Under the pieces are notes generated by a model that was given only the letters and a program-made list of their open reading frames with translations, was not told where the DNA came from and did no database searches. The translations under genes were made by a program, and so were the position numbers. A stretch of 64,000 bases of DNA from Prostheceraeus crozeri (Eukaryota > Platyhelminthes > Polycladida > Euryleptidae): contig CAJQUW010010463.1 in NCBI GenBank assembly GCA_907163375.1, positions 1 through 64,000 on the forward strand, given 5' to 3'. Below, piece by piece: positions 50,190-58,269 of the stretch (the stretch's first letter is position 1; each line of letters begins with the position of its first letter).

Positions 50190-50510
50190 AACTCCTCCTC
50201 CTTCGGCGGATTAGTCTTCGAAACGGTTGCCGCTTTCCTGCTCAAGAATTTTCGTCACCGTCCACAATCTTGCGCTTTCCGTATGCAGTCCCTTAGTGAC
50301 ATTCCTGTCGTGTGTCGAATGTCGTCTGACTAGCGCGTCTTGCATCGCCCACGTCCACGATTGTCGTAAACCATTCCCTTGAAGAAGGTCTTTCTCCAAT
50401 CCTTGTTTCCTACTAGGTGTCCAAAGTAACGAAGCTTTCTTTCATCAATCATGGCAAGTAGTCGTTCCACTCTACCAATTTTGGCCAAGACCCATTCTTT
50501 GCTCATTCAC
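50190..50510 (-). pseudogene. LINE reverse transcriptase 3' fragment
   Basis: On the minus strand a frame opening at 50506 reads Met-Ser-Lys-Glu-Trp-Val-Leu-Ala-Lys-Ile-Gly-Arg-Val-Glu-Arg-Leu-Leu, then Lys-Leu-Arg-Tyr-Phe-Gly-His-Leu-Val. The tail, with one stop, includes Ser-Asp-Asp-Ile-Arg-His-Thr-Thr-Gly-Met-Ser-Leu. This is another LINE C-terminal tail, from a different lineage than the copies at 42.7 and 43.6 kb. Confidence 0.8.
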
Positions 50511-50573
50511 TCATACCATCCTACTCGTAGCAATCGTCAATAGCATCATAACTCGAAGCTGGCTATTCTCAAA

Positions 50574-51200
50574 TTAGCATTCAACTTGCCCACCGTCTAA
50601 CTCGATGCAGTCACGACATCGTTTCAAGAACGAGTCGCGGTTAGATTCCAACATGCCTGTTGAAACGGTTGCTATATCAGATTCGATATGTTGTGTAAGT
50701 CGTCAGACATTTCTGTCAACAAAATCTTGTAAACCTGGTCTCTTCCAGCTCCTCAAAAAATCATATATTTTCACTTCCTCCAGTCTAGTAGGTAATTCAA
50801 TCAATCCTCTTCTTCTGATCGATTGATCGATCTGATCGTGAGATTTTCATTCTACAAAGTCCGAACTGCACAACATAAGGAGGACTCCATCTTGCTGATA
50901 AAATTTGCTTCGATCTAATCGCTTTCTGAAAGTATGGAAGCACTGTTCCTCTGATCACATTGCATGACGGGAGTGGATAATTTTTCTGTGTTGATATCAT
51001 CATCAATTGCGCCTGTGGAATCAACCATGTACCACAGTGCAATACCATGACGATCTTGAAGTTTCGCAATTTGCATTGGGGATTGCTTGTTGCCCAAAAG
51101 TGAACATAATGCATATTTACCACACCATTTGCACGCCAATCTGCTTCGTTAGATAAATGTGTAGAAGTGTGCAAATGCTGGTGAGTGGTGATTATCAATT
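50574..51200 (-). pseudogene. mariner/IS630-type transposase, degenerate
   Basis: On the minus strand the sequence begins near 51150 with Asn-Glu-Ala-Asp-Trp-Arg-Ala-Asn-Gly-Val-Val-Asn and Phe-Trp-Ala-Thr-Ser-Asn-Pro-Gln. After frameshifts comes Gln-Gln-Asp-Gly near 50900 (second catalytic Asp block), then Arg-Arg-Gly-Leu-Ile-Glu-Leu-Pro. It ends with a C-terminal segment Lys-Arg-Cys-Arg-Asp-Cys-Ile-Glu-Leu-Asp-Gly-Gly. The order fits mariner-type DDE/D transposases with the third catalytic block eroded. Its last 100 bp recur inverted at 51218-51317. Confidence 0.75.
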
Positions 51201-51217
51201 AATCATTAGCGAAATTA

Positions 51218-51317
51218 CAACCGTTTCAGCAAGCATGTTTGAATCTTCCCACAACTCATTCCTGATACGATGTCGTGACTGTATCGAGTTAGACAGTGGT
51301 CAAGTTGAAGGCTAATT
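51218..51317 (+). repeat. inverted copy of the mariner transposase 3' end
   Basis: In the plus direction this encodes a transposase C-terminus ending Arg-Cys-Arg-Asp-Cys-Ile-Glu-Leu-Asp-Ser-Gly-Gln-Val-Glu-Gly and a TAA stop at 51313-51315. It matches the 3' end of the minus-strand transposase at 50574-50674. The two copies are clearly diverged, so they are separate old insertions or an old rearrangement rather than a recent palindrome. Confidence 0.75.
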
Positions 51318-52089
51318 CCAGAAAAGTGACTGATCTGAGCGTTTAGTAGTTCAACTTACTTGACTTTGTTACCGTTATTACTCATATGAAAATTACTGAA
51401 GGAAGAAAGAAAAATCGATGCTTTATACTTTTTCCTTTTTTCTATCATATGGGTAATTATTATTTGCTGTACAAAATTACTCATTAAACATACATTGTTC
51501 AATATTTCTTTCGTACAGTGAAAATTCAAATGCAAGTTTTGCTTGATTATAACTTCCATGGGATTTTGAGCCTTTTTCCGTGGAAATGAAATGGAAATGG
51601 AAGTCATCGAAATTCTTCCACGGCAGCTCTGCAATGGACGTCATAAGAACACTATAAGGCTATAAGACAAGCTTTCAACCCCTGATTTTGTTGCGATGCA
51701 GTACGACACAGTCTGTGGTTCTTTCATGGAACAAAACACATGTTAATCATGTTGGCCACAGATTGCAGTCTTTGGCAAAAGTGAAAGTATCTTTCTTTTT
51801 CCTGATTAAACGAAAAGTACTGAGCCCAGAGTCATAATTTTTGACATGAAATTGAAGCTAAACACATTCAGATTTGGCAGTCCTTGATAAGCATCCACAA
51901 AAATGTTTAATCCACATTGAGCCACATTCTCGCATACATTGCCGACTAGAAACATAGTGGTAACACATGTACATGATGGGAAATGACATGAAGACATTCT
52001 ATGCCAAAAGTATGACTCAAGACTTTGTATGTTTCACTTAATAAGTCAAAACATAGAAAATTTCATCTTAAACAAAAAAATCTGAGTCC

Positions 52090-52300
52090 CATTGGATAAA
52101 CGTGTGTTTCTTTGATCCTGTCTGACAATAAGAGGAACTCACTAGAACTCGGCAGACGTGCAGATTCGTGGTAGACAAAGGGTGTAGACTGTACAATGGG
52201 TGGACCAAAAAATTTTTAGTGTACATCATTGTGTGAAAGTTTCATTTTCAACCTCGTTCCCTGCGGAAACTCACTCTGGCTGCCAGGCTATGAATGTCGC
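52090..52300 (+). repeat. dispersed repeat family R1, second copy
   Basis: It aligns with 28500-28740 in the same orientation, with an insertion of about 25 bp in the middle. It lies in the intron between Ly6 exons 3B and 3C. Confidence 0.65.
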
Positions 52301-52789
52301 GCCAGTCGCATGAACCACTAAACTGGGTCATGAAACACCAATGAAAGCCTTAGAAGTACACATGAGGCTGGATCTAATCCAATTATAAGAAAATGCGTGC
52401 GTTTTTGTGACACCATTGTAAAAGGTTTATTGCTGTCAACTTCTATGGACAGTGGAATCTCGAATACCGATGCACCTCATTCTTAACTATTTCCATTCAG
52501 GTCAAATCCTTTTTATCACTGAGTGATTTGAATTGTTACATTGAACTACAGCTTACCCATGAAGAACCTTAATGAAGAGACCCTGTCAAGAGACGTTTCT
52601 GAAACATTCCAGCGGGTTTTTCCTTATCTCATCACTGGAGACAGTGATGAGATACAGCAACAACTGGCGATTGCGAATTAATCCACAAATGGCTCCTCCC
52701 TCATCGGGTCTGCTTATTCGTTAAATAGGCCTGCTAATCGCAGCAACAATACATGAATTAGCAAATTAGGCTCAACGTCACTACTCTCT

Positions 52790-52965
52790 CATACTGGGGC
52801 TTGGACGGTGCTGACATAGGCAGACTTTATCTGGAGCGTTGTGATCCTTTGGTCCGGGTGCCCCTTCCTGACGACTTCCAATGACACTTTCGAGGCTCGA
52901 TCTCTGAACCAGGTGATCGCCAGGCCAAGCACTTAACCACTGTATCACGGAGACATGGATGTCTC
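52790..52965 (-). repeat. second tRNA-derived SINE family
   Basis: The minus strand reads gatacagtggttaagtgctt (A-box region) and GGTTCAGAGATCGAGCC, whose GATCGAGCC part fits the B box. It then continues into a non-tRNA body containing ggaagtcgtcaggaaggggc. It differs from the SINE at 23.3 and 39.6 kb. Confidence 0.6.
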
Positions 52966-53289
52966 CAACCGTGAGTCTATTGAGCGACTCGCATGAAATA
53001 TATCTGGACAGAAGACTGATATCTTCAGAAAGAAAAATAGGCAGGGCCTCTATCTTTCCGGAGCTATTCGATAAAGTTAACACTAGAAAGACCAACTTTT
53101 TTTATTACCGTTAAAGACCTTTGGGTCAATTGACCCCTTATATTGAAAAGCATTATGTATGAATTGAAGTTTTGCTATATTGATGTGAAAACGCAAAAAA
53201 ATCACGACACTGATTACAATTCAGTTTTAAATTTAATGGGATTGTATGTAAAGTTATAGCTTTCAAACCTTCGGATGGGAAGCTAAGGG

Positions 53290-54758
53290 AGGTCTACATT
53301 GAATTACTACGATGGTAGAATGTACAACTGACAGATTGGTGAGGAGCACTTGCCACATACAAACTTTTCACATGAGCAGCACAACAATTTTGTTTTGTTT
53401 GACTTAATTTGCAAATCTCACATCTTGTTCGCAAATTGGATAAATCACTGTGATGACTTGAAGGCGCAATGTTAGAAATATGGGGAATGCGGTCGTTTTC
53501 TGGATTATGCTTTGGAACAAAGTACTTGTCCAATGTGCAACATGAAATCACGTCGGGATTCTTGCATTTGACATATTAATCTTCGTGCCAAGGACGCAAG
53601 AGTGCACACACAAATGTCTAACCAAGTTGTAGAATACAGCGAGAGGCCATCTTCTTGAGGCGCCTTTTGTTTCGAATACAACCGTGTAAGATCTGATCTG
53701 CAGTATCTTACTCACACTTCGTTGCGGTTTAATCTGTCATCATTTTGGTTTTTTCTTCGGGTCAGTTTATCGACAATGGTTGATTGTGTTCTGTTGACAA
53801 AACACTTATCCCATGCATGAATAGTATCCATGATTTATCAATTTAAGTATCAATGATTTATCAATGTGACATTTGATGTTGCTCAAAAAATCATGCATGG
53901 AGTTTATTGCAATCAATTGCGAAGTTAACATCAATTTTAACCTGATTTATACTTGAATCATCAAATGCAAGTTTTAAGATATTATAATGCGTTATTTTTG
54001 GTTCAAAAATGATGATCGATGTATTTTGACAATGTATTTTAGCTTTCAATCATTAAACAATGCTTACAACAATGATTTTCAATTTTGAATTTTCAGGGGA
54101 TTTATTTGGAATCATCGATCATGGATTCTGTGGCCATGGGATGGGGCTACTAGTGTATCGTCAAATTGGATGTAACGTTTGATTTCTTTGTATCTATTTC
54201 GACTAGCGTCTGTTGAAAATATTTATACCATATTTCTTGACTCCAGAAAGATGAAAGAGGTTGATTCCTTTCCTTGTCAGTACACCTCGTAATATCAATC
54301 AAGCCAACGAATGACAAGCAAGTCATTTTCTGGTGTTGTTTAAAAATTGTTGGTTCTGTGCGCGTAGCCTCGGCCATTGTAAAGTTCACGCATTTGACGC
54401 GCATTATCATCTTTCCAAGAGTTCTATGAAGATTTCATACTCGTCATTCACCGATTCAATATATAACGTGGAGGGACCTGATTTCGGTGTCTTACCAATT
54501 TTCTGGCAGGGAGATCTTTTCTCTTGTATTGACACTATCAATATCACTTCAGTCCAACAAGTACCGTAGGGTGACGTGAAATGTAGGAATTTCATCTGTA
54601 TGATTTCGCACTGTTATCTGTTTCAGAAGAAGATTCGCTTCTCTCCATAACTTCGTCATCTTCGTCCGTCGCCTCACTACAGGAGATGAATGTAGTGGAG
54701 TTCATTTTCAATTTTCGTCATCGTCACTTTGATAATTATCGTCGGAATCATGAGTCAT
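53290..54758 (-). pseudogene. piggyBac transposase, degenerate
   Basis: Starting at a minus-strand ATG (54758-54756), the N-terminus is acidic: Asp-Ser-Asp-Asp-Asn-Tyr and then Ser-Asp-Asp-Asp-Glu, with Glu/Ser/Asp-rich stretches, typical of the family. Near 54300-54200 are Phe-Val-Gly-Leu-Ile, Asn-Gln-Pro-Leu-Ser-Ser-Phe-Trp and Phe-Gln-Gln-Thr. Near 53650 is Arg-Arg-Trp-Pro-Leu-Ala-Val-Phe-Tyr-Asn, a piggyBac landmark. The C-terminus has Arg-Cys-Glu-Ile-Cys with later Cys and His residues, the remains of the zinc-binding domain. Several frameshifts and stops make it inactive, and parts between 53.8 and 54.1 kb are unreadable. Confidence 0.8.
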
Positions 54759-55001
54759 TGCTCAAAATTCAGCAGCTGTAGTCTTGAACTGTGAGCCATC
54801 AGACACCAAGTGAAGCTTAGAAAATGCACTGAGTGACTAACACGCTGGTGCAACAAAGACGAATCGATAAACCACTTCTAAACTCTCAATATCCTGCTAG
54901 CTCGCAGTTATCACATGCAGAGAGTCTTGTCACGTGGTGTATAGAAATCGGACGATGTGAAGTCAGCTGTTATAGAAAAACCAGGTCATTCATTTTCATC
55001 C

Positions 55002-55263
55002 CATAGAAATTGACAACAATAACACCTCTAGAATGGAAATTATAGCTTCATGCACTGCACAAATAACGGCACATAGTTCGCACGCATTTTTCACTTAGAT
55101 GCACCTGCCTAACGTGGTATCATTGGGTTTAGAATCAGTTCACTTGAGGTAAATCGAAGTTTTAATTGGTTCCTTCATGCCCAAACATAGTTCCCCCGGA
55201 TGTGCCGCGACCTTGAGTCAATTTCCATTCTAGCGAACTTCAGATAAACAGTTTACTTCTATG
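55002..55263 (+). mobile_element. 262-bp MITE, copy 2, nested in a piggyBac element
   Basis: This aligns end to end with 5832-6087 in the same orientation, with small indels. It has the same CATAGAA termini and is flanked by a perfect 8-bp duplication, TTTCATCC, at 54994-55001 and 55264-55271. It sits between the transposase remnant and the outer end of the piggyBac element at 53077-55595, so it inserted after that element did. Confidence 0.9.
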
Positions 55264-55698
55264 TTTCATCCATAGAGATCGGATCTTACTCTTTACATAA
55301 AAGTCATCACTACATTCTTAGCCGCATGTTGAGTTCAAACAGGATAATGTGAATCTGCGATCGAATACAATGAAGAACAAACATGCATGAAAACATTTTA
55401 AAATACGCCATAAAGAAACATCAATCAGAACTAAACAAATTCGGTTTGACGCATCAATCAATTAGTCAGGATACTCTGATTTTGAATTACATTGCTTCTA
55501 CAAGTTTTCATTCGTTGATTTGCCTTCGTCGCCTTGAGAACATAATTTATGGGTCAATTGACCCATCGGTCTTTGACGTTCAGTCACAAATTTAACGGGA
55601 AAATCAACGAATTACTATGTTGATTTTGTGTAACTTAAAGTTTTAGGAAAAGTCAAGGAAGATCGGTGCGCTACAGTTACTCATCACATTTTGTTAAA

Positions 55699-55945
55699 AA
55701 GCTTCAAACATTTTTGAAGGTTTGAGGTCCCTGACAATGAAATTCCAATCAGCATTTCCGTTTACCACAATGAAGAAGAATCTGCAGCATCAAAAGACGT
55801 TAATTTATTAAAAGAAGCTCCGCAGTCGCTAAATTGATACAATATCATGGAGAAGAACAAATTTTATCAGAAAATCGTCATGGAGTTTGGTAAGTAGACG
55901 AATACATGAGCAGGTACAGTCAGAATTCCGATCATCTTTTAAAAC
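55699..55945 (+). repeat. duplicated intron segment upstream of exon 3C
   Basis: This is the partner of the segment at 47831-48100, at nearly the same distance before its last exon. Both copies hold a donor-like GTAAG after a shared ATGGAGTTTG, but no matching open exon precedes it, so it is read as intron duplication rather than a further exon. Confidence 0.7.
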
Positions 55946-56424
55946 TGAGATATTTCCTGTATTTGACTAGTAGGATTGAGAAAATTACTAACAATTATTT
56001 CACGTATTCAGGAGCTTGAATATGGGTATCAGCATAATTATAACTTTCAAAAGTCTGATGTGGTCATCAGCATAGCTAAAGTTTTTAAGAGCTTGATTAT
56101 AGACATTTGCATATTCAAAGTTTTCTGGTAATTGATTGTGAATGGGTGTAATCAAAGTTTTCTGGTAATTGATTGTGAATGAGTGCAATCCAAGCTTCCA
56201 GCAAACTTGTTCTGATCATCCATATGATGTGAGTTTGTCATATTTAAAAGGCTTTTGGTGATTGAAGATACTTCTCATTTGAATGAGCATTTATAGAATT
56301 TGAAATTGAATATTGAAATGCGCAATAATGCTTGAATAGAAAACTATAACTGATTAAAAATATTTATAACTTATACTTCTACTTTTCAATCTACTTTAAT
56401 TTGTAAATATGCTTTCTGTTTCAG

Positions 56425-56630
56425 TTGAAGGGGACATCATTGTTAATCGTGGATGCAGCAAGATAAATAATGAAAAAGAAATTAAATGCACAGAAATAAT
56501 CGGAACCTATGATGCCAAAGCAACGAACTGCTTTTGTCGTGAAGATGGATGCAACTCAGGGTCCCACCTAGCTGTTTCAATTTCTTTTACTGCTGTGCTG
56601 ATGGTCGCTGCAAATTTTTTATTGCTGTGA
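56425..56630 (+). CDS. Ly6 gene last exon, copy C (finger III and GPI-anchor signal)
   Basis: The acceptor is tgtttcAG, phase 1; the stop is TGA at 56628-56630. It encodes 67 residues after the shared valine, the same length as copy A without gaps, and keeps the Asn-Arg-Gly-Cys start, the Cys-Phe-Cys-x-x-Asp-x-Cys-Asn end, the Asn-Ser-Gly-Ser putative anchor site and a terminal hydrophobic tail. The predicted isoform is 125 residues and GPI-anchored. The 3' flank near 56715-56755 resembles that of copy A near 47229-47270, and an AATAAA lies at 57113-57118. It is 14.6 kb from exon 2, with a piggyBac element, a mariner wreck and a SINE in between. Residues that differ from A cluster in the loop between the sixth and eighth cysteines, so isoforms would differ mainly in the presented loop. 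Confidence 0.82.
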
Positions 56631-57419
56631 TGTTCACGAAATGAACAATATTTTTGACTCTATCATAGTTGACTTTTTTCAATTGTTTGTAAGTTGCAGT
56701 TTTGGCTTAAAGATGTTATGCTATTTCACCTTGTGTGATTTACTGTTGTTTGACACGCCTCTTTCATACTATAAAAATATTGAGATTATAGCCATTTTTA
56801 TAATGTGATCCATCACTCAGTAGGCTAGTCAAAATACATGATGTTGTGTAAGCTAGCCTTACACAATATATTGTTTGTTAATTTGCCATTGTCGTGCCTT
56901 TTATTCATAGCATGTCTTATTTTCTATCTACAGGATTCTCGAAAAATTTCATCATCTGACCTATGATGTTATGAAAAAGAATGCTTGATTCTAAAAGTTC
57001 TAATCAATTTCGATGCGCTATTTTAATCAATTAACGTAAATTCTCATGAGCAATTAATCAATTGACATCAAAGTTTCAGGATTAAACTTCATCTATAGTT
57101 TTTCATAAATGAAATAAACAATAGTCATTTAAATGTACTTAAATCATGCAGGTGTCCTACATTTGGTAAAAGCAGCCAAAATAAATCTACGACAGCTACT
57201 TTCAGAGAGCTTGAAAATGAGAAGAAAAGAAATGATGATGAATGCTGATCGGAAAATGCGAACACTGAAAGAGAAAATCGCAGAGAAATGAGGTGTATAG
57301 ATGCGTAGTCACATGGATAAGAATTCGCATTCTATTTGAAATTCTTAGGTCAGATCTCCTGTGTGTTCGAGGAGAGAGTCCACTTTAGGGAAGAAATGTA
57401 TGAGATGATGTCCACCTAA

Positions 57420-58257
57420 GGCCTCTGTCACACACGAAAAGCGTCTTCCATCTTCCATGTCACTCGCATTTTTTCACATTCTTCAGAAGGCGTCTTCCAT
57501 AAGTCGTGATGAGACGATTTTCATCTACCGTCTTCCGCCTTTCCACCTTCCATCTTCCACCTACCGCAGTCACAATACGGAAATCCATTTCCGATTCAGT
57601 CAGCGCTTTTTTCTATTAGCCGTTGCTATGACTACTGTCTAAGCTCTTCTCTTCCTCATCCTTGTCCTCGTCCGACATGGTGAACAAAGAGAAGTTTTCT
57701 GATACGTTGCTTCTCTTTGCAAATCATAGCTTCCTATGTCTTCCCTCAGACGTCACTTCAAGTTATTCTAATTTTAGAACAGTCTGACGGAAGATAAAGG
57801 AAGCTGTTATTTGCGAAGAGAAGCAATGTATCAGAAAACAGCTCTTTGTTCACCATGTCTGACGAGGACAAGATGAGGAAGAGAAGAGCCTTCTAGAAGA
57901 GGAGGAATACTTTTTGGAGAAAGATAGTGAGTCGAAAGATAGAATGAGAATTTCTATGTCTTGTGTTAATCAGCAGGTCAAAGTAAATGTAAATCAAGAA
58001 AGTAGTCATAGCAGCGATTAATTGCAAAAATAGCGATGACTGCATTGGACATAGATTTCTCCTGTGTGACTGCAGTCCTTGGAAGATGGACAATGAAATA
58101 CGGAAGATGGTAGATGAAAATCGTCTCATCACGGCTGATGGGTCTTCCATATATCTTCCATATCTATCCATTATTTTCGCCTTATGAAGAATGTGCAAAA
58201 GGCGAAAAAGGGTGACATGAAAGCTGGAAGACATCTTTTTCTGTGTGACAGCGGCCC
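57420..58257. mobile_element. large palindromic DNA transposon, Harbinger-like ends
   Basis: The ends are inverted copies reading GGCCTCTGTCACACACG and GGGCCGCTGTCACACAG. Long blocks also match in inverted orientation, for example gatgagacgattttcatcta. An inner pair at about 57650-57740 and 57795-57890 contains the same ATG-bearing segment twice, the right one reading Met-Ser-Asp-Glu-Asp-Lys-Met-Arg-Lys-Arg-Arg before a stop. Ends of the form GG(G)CC..GTCACAC and an acidic start suggest PIF/Harbinger, but no matching 3-bp target duplication was found. Confidence 0.65.
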
Positions 58258-58269
58258 TTTCGTTTGCCG

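Larger units (their letters stand above)
53077..55595 (-). mobile_element. piggyBac element with degenerate transposase
   Basis: One end starts at TTAA (53077-53080) with CACTAGAAAGACC. Both end regions contain gggtcaattgaccc preceded by CGTTAAAGACC (left) or CGTCAAAGACC (right, inverted). The right tip itself is eroded, and TTAA at 55592-55595 is a candidate boundary. The minus-strand interior carries the transposase remnant at 53290-54758, and a MITE is inserted at 55002-55263. The element lies in the intron before Ly6 exon 3C. Confidence 0.75.
27934..56630 (+). other. Ly6/uPAR-family gene with three alternative last exons (locus span)
   Basis: This entry groups five exons that splice in one consistent frame: 27934-27985, 41702-41821, then one of 46931-47136, 48572-48801 or 56425-56630. 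Every junction is GT-AG and every intron is phase 1, the usual layout of Ly6 genes (signal exon, first half of the three-finger domain, second half plus anchor). Isoforms would be 125 (A), 133 (B) and 125 (C) residues with ten cysteines in the mature part. Known members of this family are secreted or GPI-anchored cell-surface modulators of channels, receptors or adhesion; the target here is unknown. The spacing of the first three cysteines and the Asn-Pro-Asp-Cys-Gly segment resemble quiver/sleepless-type proteins. No other exon 1 or exon 2 was found in the window, so use of the last exons as alternatives is inferred, not shown. Confidence 0.8.

Noticed and set aside
50797..51198. Intact 133-residue minus-strand protein
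   Set aside because: It mixes true and shifted frames of a broken mariner transposase.
54095..54180. Additional Ly6 last exon after a TTTTCAG acceptor
   Set aside because: The following frames close within a few codons and lack the cysteine pattern; the site lies inside the piggyBac remnant.
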